Source: Ruminococcus sp.
GTDB lineage: Bacteria > Bacillota > Clostridia > Oscillospirales > Ruminococcaceae
NCBI GenBank assembly: GCA_017529875.1
Contig: JAFXNC010000016.1
Span: forward strand, 62,001 to 126,000
Direction of reading: 5' to 3'
DNA: 64,000 bases
Made by a program: the position numbers and the translations under genes
Notes under the pieces: generated by a model
Databases searched by the model: none
Told to the model about the DNA's origin: nothing
The model's input: only the letters and a program-made list of their open reading frames with translations
In this document: positions 8,643 through 16,355 of the stretch, one piece after another
Position numbering within the stretch: the first letter of the stretch is position 1
Layout of the letters: the number at the start of each line of letters is the position of its first letter

Positions 8643-8996
8643 TCATTTTCTGCTGAGCTCGTTTATTATGTCTGTCAGCTCGCCGGGTGTGACGCCTGCT
8701 CCGAGAGCTTCACGGGCGGCTGCGCGGAAGTTCTCGGTGAGCTTTTCATTTGCCTTGCCCTCGTGCTTTGCCACGAAGCAGCCCTTGCCCTGCACCGAGT
8801 AGATTATGCCGTCACGTTCCAGCATACCGTAGGCCTTGGCGACGGTATTGGGGTTGAGCTGCAAGAGCTTTGCCAGCTCTCTTGCCGAGGGGAGCCGGTC
8901 TCCCTCGCAGAGCACACCGGCGGCGATATCCCTGCACACGCTCTTACAGATCTGTTCAAATATGGGAGCCTTGTCCGAGGGATCAATAGATATCAT
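8643..8996 (-). CDS. GntR-family repressor, YtrA subfamily
   Basis: 117 residues from ATG at 8996, which has AAGGAGG seven bases upstream (a GTG one codon earlier is too close to it). An N-terminal winged helix (residues about 10-75, with PSARELAKLLQLNPNTVAKAYGMLERDG) is followed by a short helical tail in place of a large effector domain, which defines the YtrA group. It leads the ABC operon. The perfect inverted repeat at 9019-9045 just downstream of its own promoter is the likely operator, giving autorepression that is relieved by an unknown inducer. Confidence 0.92.
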   Translation of the reverse strand: MISIDPSDKAPIFEQICKSVCRDIAAGVLCEGDRLPSARELAKLLQLNPNTVAKAYGMLERDGIIYSVQGKGCFVAKHEGKANEKLTENFRAAAREALGAGVTPGELTDIINELSRK

Positions 8997-9018
8997 CACA
9001 CCGCCTCCTTACTGTATC

Positions 9019-9045
9019 AACTGTACTATTCCAAATAGTACAGTT
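9019..9045. promoter_or_regulatory. Operator of the YtrA-type ABC operon
   Basis: Perfect inverted repeat: AACTGTACTATT at 9019-9030, three-base centre, AATAGTACAGTT at 9034-9045. On the minus strand it begins two bases after the -10 box, so a bound repressor would block the start point. Its size and symmetry fit a GntR dimer. Confidence 0.88.
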
Positions 9046-9047
9046 AA

Positions 9048-9076
9048 AGCATACACTCAAAAGCGCCGGTTGTCAA
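9048..9076 (-). promoter_or_regulatory. Promoter of the GntR/ABC operon
   Basis: Minus strand TTGACA at 9076-9071, 17-base spacer, TATGCT at 9053-9048. It lies about 50 bases upstream of the GntR start. The -35 box lies inside the long hairpin at 9061-9120 that ends the upstream gene. Confidence 0.85.
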
Positions 9077-9120
9077 GTGCTTTCACGAAAAATCGTAAAA
9101 CTGCACAACGACCGGCGCTT
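9061..9120. terminator. Long hairpin between the MBL gene and the ABC operon
   Basis: Outer arms AAGCGCCGGT and ACCGGCGCTT, continued by TTGT/ACAA, GTGC/GCAC and ACGA/TCGT, giving a roughly 60-base imperfect hairpin. On the minus strand it ends in TTTT after GGCGC, which fits an intrinsic terminator for the gene at 9216. Confidence 0.65.
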
Positions 9121-9215
9121 GTTTTAGGATAAGTTTTACAGCTCAGTGCCCCTGTGTGCCCCTCCGGACGGAAATTCGGTCGGCGATCTTTTTTCTTGCA
9201 GCATCACCCTTTACA

Positions 9216-10094
9216 TCACTTCTCGTAAAAGGCTGATACGCCCTTTCCGTCGCACTTTGCGATCACCGCCGCCGTCCGGGTCAGGTATACCGCCGCCCCT
9301 GCCTCGGCAAGCAGCTTCATGGTCTGGGCGTCCTCCGGTTCTTCGTCAGAACAGGTTATCACCGCGATCTGCGGCGTCACCGCCGCCAGGAACGGCTTTA
9401 ACCGGGTCTGGTAATGCCCGTGATAGGGCATCTTTACATAGTCGTAATGCCCCGCCTCTGTGTTGAGGAACTCCCCGAGACGGGTGTCCTCCGCGTCTGC
9501 GGCGAACAGCATGGAGCAGCTCCCGTAACGCAGTATGGTGATAAGGGAGGCGTTGTTGCTGGTAGAGTCCTGATACACTTCCCGCAGGGGCGGGCAGACA
9601 GTCAGCTCGCCGCCCCCAATGAGCACGCTTATCCGCTGCCGCGGGGTCTCCGGGGTGATGCCCAGCTCCGATACCGCCTGGGCGTAGCTGTCGTATTCCT
9701 TGTTCTGCTTGATGTAGTTGGTCTGTATCACCCTTTTCACCGGGATCTCCTTGAGCACTTTGGCGGCGCCCCCAACGTGATCCTTGTCGAAGTGGGTGAT
9801 GATGAGCATATCCAGCTCCCTGATGCCCTGAGCGTTCAGGTAGCTGACTATCTCTTTGCCGAAGCCCTTCTCGCCGCAGTCGATGAGCACGGCGGCCTTG
9901 GAGTTGTAGATCAGGTGGGCGTCGGCCTTGCCTGCCTTGAAGCTGTAAACCGTCAGCTCCTCAAGATCGTCCTGCGGCACATAGGGAGCGGTGCTCTCCT
10001 GAGAGCCGGAGCTCTGGTCGGTGACGTTGACCGAACACCCGCAGAGCATGAGCAGGGAGGCAAGCAGATATATGAGGTGTTTTTTCAGTTTCAT
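9216..10094 (-). CDS. Secreted metallo-beta-lactamase-fold lipoprotein, ComEC C-domain type
   Basis: 292 residues from ATG at 10094, which has AGGAGG eight bases upstream. Lipobox MLCGC. The metallo-beta-lactamase motif THFDKDHVGG is present at about residue 100, followed by ALITILRYGSCSMLFAADAE and MPYHGH. That pattern is the free-standing version of the C-terminal nuclease-like domain of competence protein ComEC. It probably acts outside the membrane as a hydrolase, possibly a nuclease or phosphodiesterase; no substrate is shown by the sequence. It is a single gene with ldh upstream (69 bp gap). Confidence 0.85.
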   Translation of the reverse strand: MKLKKHLIYLLASLLMLCGCSVNVTDQSSGSQESTAPYVPQDDLEELTVYSFKAGKADAHLIYNSKAAVLIDCGEKGFGKEIVSYLNAQGIRELDMLIITHFDKDHVGGAAKVLKEIPVKRVIQTNYIKQNKEYDSYAQAVSELGITPETPRQRISVLIGGGELTVCPPLREVYQDSTSNNASLITILRYGSCSMLFAADAEDTRLGEFLNTEAGHYDYVKMPYHGHYQTRLKPFLAAVTPQIAVITCSDEEPEDAQTMKLLAEAGAAVYLTRTAAVIAKCDGKGVSAFYEK

Positions 10095-10163
10095 GAGCAT
10101 CGCCTCCTGTCAGCAAACAAGGGACCGCCGTCATACAGCGATCCCCCGGTGTTTATCTTCTTA

Positions 10164-11117
10164 TCAAAGGGTCAGGCCCTCGAAGGAGTCATTGAGCACC
10201 TTTGCCGAGGCACGGAACTTCGCGCTTTCCTCCTCGGTGAGGTCAAGCTCGAGGATCTCTTTTACTCCGCTGCGCCCGATTATGGCAGGCACGCCGATGA
10301 AGACGCTGCGCTCGCCGTACTCTCCGCAAAGCTTGCAGGACACGGTCAGCACGCTGTTCTCGTCCCCGAGGATGGCACGGACTATCCTGGTCAGCGCCAT
10401 GCCGATGCCGTAGTAGGTGGCGTTCTTGGCCTCGATGATCTTATAGGCGGCAGTGCGCACCTGATCCTCGATCTCCTCAATCTTTTCACGGCTGTAACCG
10501 TTGCGGGGGTCGGCGATTATGGAGCCCACCGGCTTGGTCGCCAGCATCACCTGTGAGAAGGGCACGAACTCGCTGTCGCCGTGCTCGCCGATGACGTAGG
10601 CGTGGATGTTCCTGGGGTCTACGGTGAAGTAATCCCCCAGCAGATACCTAAGTCTCGCAGTATCGAGAGAGGTGCCTGTGCCGATGACCCTTGTGGCGCC
10701 GAAGCGGGACAGCTCGTAGGTCACTCTGGTCATGATATCAACGGGGTTGGTGGCAACGAGGAATATGCCGTCGAAGCCGCTCTTGACCACCGGGCCGATT
10801 ATGGACTTGAACACCTCGGTATTGCGCTGGAGCAGATCAAGGCGGGTCTCCCCCTCCTTCTGCGCCACGCCTGCGGCGATGACCACGATATCGGCGTCGC
10901 GGCAGTCGGAATACTCTCCGGCGTAGATCTTCATATTGGACTTGCCGAAGGCCAGGCCGTGGTTAAGGTCCATAGCCTCGCCGTTGGCGCGTGCCTTGTT
11001 TACGTCTATGAGCACCAGCTCATTGCATATGCCGCCCTGGTTCACCAGCGAATAGGCGAAGCTCATGCCCACCATGCCGGTGCCCACGAGGACGACCTTT
11101 CTTCCGTCGCGGTTCAT
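10164..11117 (-). CDS. ldh: L-lactate dehydrogenase
   Basis: 317 residues, full length. N-terminal NAD-binding GTGMVGMSFAYSL, then AGVAQKEGETRLDLLQRN, where the Gln in the mobile loop points to lactate rather than malate. Then comes the catalytic TNPVD and the active-site His in VIGEHGDSE (about residue 180). It reduces pyruvate to L-lactate with NADH to recycle NAD during fermentation. AGGAGG precedes the ATG. It is last in a run with two zinc-ribbon proteins and a lipoprotein (13 bp gap), probably transcribed from the promoter at 13511-13539. Confidence 0.95.
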   Translation of the reverse strand: MNRDGRKVVLVGTGMVGMSFAYSLVNQGGICNELVLIDVNKARANGEAMDLNHGLAFGKSNMKIYAGEYSDCRDADIVVIAAGVAQKEGETRLDLLQRNTEVFKSIIGPVVKSGFDGIFLVATNPVDIMTRVTYELSRFGATRVIGTGTSLDTARLRYLLGDYFTVDPRNIHAYVIGEHGDSEFVPFSQVMLATKPVGSIIADPRNGYSREKIEEIEDQVRTAAYKIIEAKNATYYGIGMALTRIVRAILGDENSVLTVSCKLCGEYGERSVFIGVPAIIGRSGVKEILELDLTEEESAKFRASAKVLNDSFEGLTL

Positions 11118-11130
11118 ATTATCCCTCCTG

Positions 11131-11970
11131 TCAGATAAGCTCCCCGGTGTCGTATACTACTGCGATATCTTTCTTAGCTTTCTTGCTGCTGTCGTCGCTG
11201 CCGAAGATACGGTCGCGGAACAGGAAGAAGATATCGAATATCAGTACTCCGAGGATCAGTAAGATAAGGATTATCGGCACCACGATGGAGCCGGCCTTCC
11301 TGCCCTCCTGGACGTTCATGTTCGCAGGGTCGGGGTAAGGTGAATGCATGGGCTGGTTGCCGTAGTTCCGGGGATAGCCCTGCTGATAACCCTGCTGCTG
11401 ATAGCCGCCGGCATTGGGCGGGATAACAGGGGTGGGCTGGGGGGTATTCGCCGCCGGGATAGCCGAGGAGCGGGAATTGTACACTTCATTGCTCTGAGGC
11501 GCGGGATCGTTCTGAGGCACCGCGGCCTGAGGCTGCTGGGGATGACGGAGCAGCGGGGGAGGCGTTACCGCAGCGGGTCTGGGTATCTGCTGAGGCGCAG
11601 GCTGCGGGGCAGGTCTCGGGATCTGCTGCTGAGGTGCAGGTTGCTGCGGACGTCCGTAAGCGGAGCCGTCGATGGCATCCATAGCCGGTACCTCGGGGGT
11701 CTTGGGCTTTGAGGTGGAGAACATATCATCGGTGATGACCGGCGGAACGAGAGACTCCATTTCCGCAGGGCCTGCCGAGGCCTGATCTCCTGCCGAGCTG
11801 TATATGACTGCGCCGCAGGCGGGGCAAATGCTTGTTCCGGGCTCGATAGTTCCTCCGCAGTTGATGCATCTGGTCTGCGGTGAGAATGTCTCTATGGTGG
11901 CGCCGCATCCGGAGCAGAATGTCGCGCCGTCCTCTAAGGGCTGACCGCAGTATCTGCAATTCTGTGCCAT
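11131..11970 (-). CDS. Double zinc-ribbon membrane protein
   Basis: 279 residues. Two N-terminal zinc ribbons (CRYCGQ...FCSGCG and CINCGG...CPACG, residues 5-55), a long Pro/Gln-rich disordered linker with QQ and PAPQ repeats (about 95-215), then one membrane helix (IVVPIILILLILGVLIFDIFFLF) near the C terminus. The tail after the helix is short and basic. It resembles a tail-anchored zinc-ribbon protein; the role is unknown. It shares a zinc-ribbon type with the gene at 12552, two positions upstream, so the two may work together. Confidence 0.8.
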   Translation of the reverse strand: MAQNCRYCGQPLEDGATFCSGCGATIETFSPQTRCINCGGTIEPGTSICPACGAVIYSSAGDQASAGPAEMESLVPPVITDDMFSTSKPKTPEVPAMDAIDGSAYGRPQQPAPQQQIPRPAPQPAPQQIPRPAAVTPPPLLRHPQQPQAAVPQNDPAPQSNEVYNSRSSAIPAANTPQPTPVIPPNAGGYQQQGYQQGYPRNYGNQPMHSPYPDPANMNVQEGRKAGSIVVPIILILLILGVLIFDIFFLFRDRIFGSDDSSKKAKKDIAVVYDTGELI

Positions 11971-11988
11971 ATAACTCCGACTCCTCTC

Positions 11989-12513
11989 TTATGCTGCCGC
12001 CGAGGAGCTGTCGGCGGAGCCTTCAAATAATTTTTCGATCACCGGTCCGAGAACGAGCCAGCCGCTGCCGTTGTTGACAGCATTGACTGTCCTTTCGGTA
12101 TGTCTGCTGCCTGCGGTGAACACCACCTTCAGCTCATAGGCCTTGGTTATGTCCAGCCTCAGGGAATACTTGTTTTTATAGGCTTCCTCCAGCGCCGATA
12201 CCTCTCCCGCCGTCAGTTCGCGGTGCTCCGTGACGGTGTAGAGCAGCGAGGGGGTCTCCCCCTCCTGCTGAGGGACGAGCTTGGAGGTCAGGTCACGGTC
12301 GTATCTTTCAGAGGCTTCATAGGTGAGCCTTGCGGCCTCGGTGAAGCACAGCAGATAGCCGTGGGTATCCTTCATCTTAACGGCGGCGGTAAGGGTATCC
12401 AGCACCGACTCGTAATGAGCCGAGGGTACCGGTTCCTCAGAGCCGCAGCCTGCCGCCAGCAGACACACCGCCGCGGCAAGCACTGCCAAGAGCAGTTTCC
12501 TGAAAATGTTCAT
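11989..12513 (-). CDS. Small lipoprotein
   Basis: 174 residues with a clear lipoprotein signal (lipobox LAAGC). The mature part of about 150 residues starts VLDTLTAAVKMKDTHGYLLCFTEAARL and includes TVNAVNNGSGWLVLG. That is the layout of NTF2-like or DUF4878-type extracytoplasmic domains, and similar to the end of the neighbouring zinc-ribbon protein, where GDWVLYNG occurs. It lies between the two zinc-ribbon genes in the same operon. Function unknown. Confidence 0.75.
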   Translation of the reverse strand: MNIFRKLLLAVLAAAVCLLAAGCGSEEPVPSAHYESVLDTLTAAVKMKDTHGYLLCFTEAARLTYEASERYDRDLTSKLVPQQEGETPSLLYTVTEHRELTAGEVSALEEAYKNKYSLRLDITKAYELKVVFTAGSRHTERTVNAVNNGSGWLVLGPVIEKLFEGSADSSSAAA

Positions 12514-12551
12514 AGCATTTTTCTCCGGGGCATCTGCCTTCGGGTATGAGC

Positions 12552-13451
12552 TTACGAGAACAGATCCTCAAGCTCTCCCAGGTCGATATCGCCCAGGTCA
12601 TAGTCGTCATCGTCATCGTCGTAGTCGTAGCTGTAACCGGAGCCGTTGTTGGTGCCGCCCAGCTTCTTGGGCATCAGCATATCGGCGGAGCCGTTGTAGA
12701 GCACCCAGTCGCCGTCAACCTTGAGCACGGTGATGTTCTTGTCGCCGTCCTCATCCTTGTCAGCGCCCTTCCAGGTCACTTCAAGGTCAAGGTCGTAGCC
12801 GGCGCTGATATCTACTTTCTTGCCGAAGGTGGACTTATATCCGGAGGCATAGCTCTTGAGCATGGAATCCTTGAGCTCGGTCTTCTTGGTGATGTTGTAG
12901 CTTATGGAGAAATTGTCGCCGTATCTGTCTTTCAGGGACTCCTGCTTGGACCCGAATACGTCGTCGTAGTACTCCTCGATGCTGTCATACTTGTTGCTCT
13001 TGTTGATATAGTCTTCCTCGAGAGAGGACTTCTGAGCCGGGGTAAGGGTCTCGGCGTAGTAGCTGCCCTTGCCGGTCTCATAGGACTTGACAAGGTTGTC
13101 GAGGGGCTTCTTGTAGCCGCCGCCGGTGAATATCAGCAGCAGTACGACAACGATAGCGATAACAGCTGCGCCGATGATGCAGGCGGCGATTATAGTATTC
13201 TTGTTGGTGGCTGCCTTGGCTCTGCCCACGTCCTCCAGGAAAGCGGGATTGGGCTCCGGGGGGAATGTATTCTGATCGTACCCGGGGAAACCGTTATTCA
13301 CGGGAGCCTGTGCCGGAGGCGGAACAGGTGCCGGAGGCGGTGTGAACATAGGTCCCTGACCGGGAGCATTGGCGAGCGGAGTGCCGCAGTTGGTGCAGAA
13401 GGTGGCGTTGTCAGCCATCTGAGAACCGCAGGCAGTACAGAACTTTGACAT
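12552..13451 (-). CDS. Zinc-ribbon membrane protein with outside domain and acidic tail
   Basis: 299 residues. One zinc ribbon at the N terminus (CTACGS...FCTNCG, residues 5-25), a Pro-rich linker, one membrane helix (about 85-108), then an outside domain of about 150 residues ending DGDWVLYNG. The last 35 residues are extraordinarily acidic (runs of Asp and Tyr, DYDDDDDDYD). The ribosome site is GGAGG and a strong promoter lies at 13511-13539. It is the first gene of the zinc-ribbon/lipoprotein/zinc-ribbon/ldh run. Role unknown. Confidence 0.8.
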   Translation of the reverse strand: MSKFCTACGSQMADNATFCTNCGTPLANAPGQGPMFTPPPAPVPPPAQAPVNNGFPGYDQNTFPPEPNPAFLEDVGRAKAATNKNTIIAACIIGAAVIAIVVVLLLIFTGGGYKKPLDNLVKSYETGKGSYYAETLTPAQKSSLEEDYINKSNKYDSIEEYYDDVFGSKQESLKDRYGDNFSISYNITKKTELKDSMLKSYASGYKSTFGKKVDISAGYDLDLEVTWKGADKDEDGDKNITVLKVDGDWVLYNGSADMLMPKKLGGTNNGSGYSYDYDDDDDDYDLGDIDLGELEDLFS

Positions 13452-13510
13452 AGTGAGATCCCTCCAAAAATATCATACAAAAATCATAACAGTATGGAAA
13501 TACTATATTT

Positions 13511-13539
13511 ATAATACAGCAACTTCATAATTTTGTCAA
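13511..13539 (-). promoter_or_regulatory. Promoter of the zinc-ribbon/ldh operon
   Basis: Minus strand TTGACA (13539-13534), 17-base spacer, TATTAT (13516-13511), in an AT-rich stretch 60 bases upstream of the first start codon. Confidence 0.82.
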
Positions 13540-13621
13540 GTGGAATATATGCGCATTATGGGGAAATCCTTTCTGTTTTTTGCGCTGAAAATAACAGCAT
13601 TTTGCACAATTTTCCCGGTAT

Positions 13622-13660
13622 GCAGAAAGCACCCCCGGCGGATGACCCGCCGAAGGTGCC
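13622..13660 (-). terminator. Hairpin after ddh
   Basis: Minus-strand hairpin GCACC-CGGCGG / CCGCCG-GGTGC with a five-base loop, then TTTC. It lies 30 bases after the ddh stop. The U tract is weak. Confidence 0.6.
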
Positions 13661-13689
13661 GAAAGCTGTCTTGATAATGCTTAGCTGTC

Positions 13690-14679
13690 TTACAGCATCT
13701 GTGCGCGGAGCTCCTCGCCGCTGAGGGGCGAGAGGTATGCGGGGGCGATGTCGAAGGCGGTGCGGCAGCCCACCTGGCCCTCTGCGAAAAGCCTGCTCAT
13801 GGCTCTTGCATAGCAGATCAGCACGCTGGCGGTGAACTCGGGGTTGGACTCCAGCTTCAGGGAGTACTCGATCATCTGGTGGGTCTTCTCGCCGTCGCCG
13901 GTCATGCCGCTGCGCATAACGAAGCCGCCGTGAGGCATCTTGTTGTGGTCGCGGTCAAATTCTTCCTCGGTGATGAAATTAACGGTGGTGTCGTACTGGT
14001 CGAAGTAGTTCTTCATGCCCTTGATCTCGGCCTCGATAGCAGCCTTGTCAGCGCCCTCCTCGGCTACCACATAGCAAAGGCGGGTGTGCTTCTCGCGGGT
14101 GGTCAGCTCAGGCTGAGAGCCGCTTCTTACGGCCTCCATAGCGGCCTCAACAGGGCAGGTGTACTGGATGCCCCTCTTGACGCCCTTTACTCTCCTGATA
14201 GCGTCGGAGTGACCCTGGGAAACGCCCTTGCCCCAGAAGGTGTAGCTCTTGCCGTTGGGCAGGATAGACTCTGCATAGAGGCGGTTGAGGGAGAACAGAC
14301 CCGGATCCCAGCCCAGGGAGATAAAGGCGATATGACCGTTCTCGCGGCTCACCTTATCCACATTGGCGAAATGCTCCGGGATGCGTGCATGGGTGTCGAA
14401 GCTGTCTATAACATTGAAGTATTTTGCAAGCTCCGGGGTCTGGCGGGGCAGATCGGTGGCGCTGCCGCCGCAGATGATGAGCACATCCACCTGGTCGGCA
14501 TACTTGGGAGCGTCCTCGATGCTGTATACTTTAACGCCCTCGGTGAGCAGCTTAACGCTGGCAGGGTCGCGCCTGGTGAATACGCATACCAGCTCGGTGT
14601 CCTTATTCTGTCTTACAGCCAGCTCGACGCCGCGTCCGAGATTGCCGTAGCCTGCAATTGCTATTCTGATCTTGTTCAT
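13690..14679 (-). CDS. ddh: meso-diaminopimelate D-dehydrogenase
   Basis: 329 residues from ATG at 14679, seven bases after GGAGGG (the ATG at 14694 lies inside that site). N-terminal Rossmann motif IAGYGNLGRG, then VFTRRDP, CGGSATDLP, SFDTHARIPEHF and SLGWDPGLFS, all of which are signatures of this family. It converts tetrahydrodipicolinate, ammonia and NADPH to meso-diaminopimelate in one step, giving lysine and the wall cross-linking residue. It stands alone with its own terminator. Confidence 0.95.
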   Translation of the reverse strand: MNKIRIAIAGYGNLGRGVELAVRQNKDTELVCVFTRRDPASVKLLTEGVKVYSIEDAPKYADQVDVLIICGGSATDLPRQTPELAKYFNVIDSFDTHARIPEHFANVDKVSRENGHIAFISLGWDPGLFSLNRLYAESILPNGKSYTFWGKGVSQGHSDAIRRVKGVKRGIQYTCPVEAAMEAVRSGSQPELTTREKHTRLCYVVAEEGADKAAIEAEIKGMKNYFDQYDTTVNFITEEEFDRDHNKMPHGGFVMRSGMTGDGEKTHQMIEYSLKLESNPEFTASVLICYARAMSRLFAEGQVGCRTAFDIAPAYLSPLSGEELRAQML

Positions 14680-14762
14680 AAAGGTTCCCTCCAAAATAAA
14701 AATTCCAACCTTTATTATATCACATATCCCCCGACTTGTAAAGGGCTTTCGGGAGATTTTTC

Positions 14763-14816
14763 AAAAAATCCGGCGGAGAGCTTCCCGCTCACGTTTTGCA
14801 GGAAACCTCCGCCGGA
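14763..14816 (-). terminator. Intrinsic terminator after ribonuclease Z
   Basis: Minus strand TCCGGCGGAG, loop of about 28 bases, CTCCGCCGGA, then six U. It lies about 130 bases beyond the stop of the gene at 14949. Confidence 0.8.
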
Positions 14817-14948
14817 CTTGCAGATTTGCTTTTCGGTGCAGAACTCTGCCTTCCCGCCCGCGTGAATGAGATCGGCGGTGCGCACGGCCTTGATGTCCGC
14901 CTGTATGCCGGCTGCGGATAAAGCCGTTTCCATGGCTTGTTCGCCTCG

Positions 14949-15866
14949 TTATTTGAGTTCGGTGCGCTCGCCGTCAGCGGAAACCGTTACTGCGGGGAAG
15001 ATTGCGCGAAGCTCCTGCTCGTAGCGTTTCGGGTCTTCCTCGGCGGGGCTGTAATGGGTCAGCCACAGCCGCTTGGCTCCCGCAGCTGCGGCAAGGCGGC
15101 AGGCGTCCTGCATCAGCATATGGCCTTTGCCGTCCATGCTCTGCTTTTTCTCCGGGTCGCCGTACATACCCTCGCAGATGAACAGGTCGGAGCCCTCCGC
15201 GAACTGCGCTATCTCCGGGAAGGGCAGAGTGTCGGTGACGTAGGTGACCTTCACCGGGCTGCGGCTGTCGAGAGTGACCTGCTCCGGTGAGATGCTCCTG
15301 CCGTCCTCGAGGGTCACGGTCTCGCCGGCGTGGAGGCGTTTCCAGTAGGTCACAGGAACATCAAGCTCCTTGGCCTTCTGCGGCTGGAACTCCGGCAGGC
15401 GGTTCAAGGTCAGCGAGTACCCGAGGCAGCGTACCGAGTGCCTCACCGGCAGCGCCGAGACGGATATCCTGCCGCCAAGCTCCGGCGGCGTAAAGCTGCT
15501 TACACGGTCAAGGGGCAGCTCCCGAAACACCAGCTCATAGGGCAGGAACCCGCAGATCCCCAGCAGCCCTTTGATGATATCGGTGCCCCCCTCCGGCAGA
15601 TATACCGTAAGGGGCTCTGTGCGGGAGCAGTTGCCCAACGAGAGCAGAAATCCCGGCAGCCCCGCAGTATGGTCGGCGTGGAGGTGGGTGAGCAGCAAAA
15701 GTTTGATGCGGCTGAGCTTCAGCCCCTGCTGAGCAAGGGTTATCTGTGTGCCCTCGCCGCAGTCGATGAGGGCGGCGCTGCCCTCATGCTCATAGTAAAG
15801 GCAGGTCAGCCAGCGGTCTTTCAGGGGTATCATGCCCCCTGTGCCCGCAAGACATATCTCAGGCAT
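14949..15866 (-). CDS. rnz: Ribonuclease Z
   Basis: 305 residues. The metal-binding THLHADHTAGLPG motif is at about residue 60, with later histidines in PVRHSVRCLGY, CEGMYGD and LTHYSPAE, matching tRNA 3'-processing ribonuclease Z. It trims the 3' trailer of pre-tRNA lacking encoded CCA. Its ATG lies within the stop region of the thiE remnant (eight-base overlap, AAGGAG site inside that remnant). It is therefore translationally coupled to a broken thiamine gene and sits downstream of a TPP riboswitch. Confidence 0.93.
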   Translation of the reverse strand: MPEICLAGTGGMIPLKDRWLTCLYYEHEGSAALIDCGEGTQITLAQQGLKLSRIKLLLLTHLHADHTAGLPGFLLSLGNCSRTEPLTVYLPEGGTDIIKGLLGICGFLPYELVFRELPLDRVSSFTPPELGGRISVSALPVRHSVRCLGYSLTLNRLPEFQPQKAKELDVPVTYWKRLHAGETVTLEDGRSISPEQVTLDSRSPVKVTYVTDTLPFPEIAQFAEGSDLFICEGMYGDPEKKQSMDGKGHMLMQDACRLAAAAGAKRLWLTHYSPAEEDPKRYEQELRAIFPAVTVSADGERTELK

Positions 15867-16145
15867 GGCGTTCTCCTTTCTGTCCGGTGCTGAGGCTTAT
15901 GATCTGACGGAGCTCTCTTGCGGCGGTTTCGATATCCTCCTGTCCGAAGACCGCAGATACCGCCGCATAGCCGTCAGGCTCAGCCTCGAAAAGTGTCCGT
16001 ATGTTGTACTTGTTTATCCCGCCGATAGCCGCGCATACCGCCACGGATGCGGCGAAGAACCTCTCCTGACGCTGCCACCCATACTCACTGTCTGAGCGAC
16101 CGTGATACCGTCGGCCTCTGTATCAACGCCGTTGATCCTCACCAC
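15859..16145 (-). pseudogene. Collapsed thiS'-'thiE thiamine biosynthesis remnant
   Basis: From GTG at 16145 (after AAGGGAG) the frame reads MVRINGVDTEADGITVAQ, which is the start of ThiS, the sulfur carrier; it then loses all ThiS character and stops at 16014. In another frame, from about 16085 to the TGA at 15859, comes AAIGGINKYNIRTLFEAEPD and GYAAVSAVFGQEDIETAARE. That is the C-terminal end of ThiE, thiamine phosphate synthase. The two pieces abut, so everything between the ThiS start and the ThiE end has been deleted. The TPP riboswitch and its promoter remain upstream. Confidence 0.82.
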
Positions 16146-16162
16146 AATGCTCCCTTCAAGTC

Positions 16163-16195
16163 AAAAAAGGGGAGCTGCCGCAAAAACAGTTCCCC
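16163..16195 (-). terminator. Expression-platform terminator of the TPP riboswitch
   Basis: Minus strand GGGGGAACTG, short loop, CAGCTCCCC followed by six U. It follows the aptamer by about 15 bases, the usual position for a transcription-attenuating switch. Confidence 0.8.
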
Positions 16196-16210
16196 CGAAG
16201 ATACGAGTGT

Positions 16211-16294
16211 TATGTCCCGACGTTGGCATTATCCAGATCAGGTCACGGGTCGAAGATAGCGATCTTCCTCTCAGCCTGTCCACAGGCTCCCCTT
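16211..16294 (-). promoter_or_regulatory. TPP (thiamine pyrophosphate) riboswitch aptamer
   Basis: On the minus strand the conserved elements occur in order: GGGGAGCC, GCTGAGAGG, a variable P3 hairpin, then GACCCGTG, ACCTGATCTGGATAATGCC and the closing GTCGGG. These match the THI element exactly in its core. It would bind TPP and favour the downstream terminator. Confidence 0.97.
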
Positions 16295-16304
16295 TGTTTT
16301 CTCT

Positions 16305-16333
16305 ATTATACATCAGGTGGATCGGGTTGTCAA
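16305..16333 (-). promoter_or_regulatory. Consensus promoter of the TPP riboswitch transcript
   Basis: Minus strand TTGACA (16333-16328), 17-base spacer, TATAAT (16310-16305): a perfect consensus, ten bases before the aptamer. Confidence 0.92.
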
Positions 16334-16355
16334 GAGTAAGGGGGCTCTGTTTATT

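Noticed and set aside
14715..14933. A 72-codon open frame between ddh and rnz on the minus strand
   Set aside because: It runs through the intrinsic terminator hairpin of rnz and its T run, has no ribosome site, and shows no recognisable sequence.
15859..16044. A stand-alone 61-residue thiE-like gene
   Set aside because: It is only the C-terminal end of ThiE, lacking most of the barrel and active site, and joined to a ThiS fragment; annotated as a pseudogene instead.
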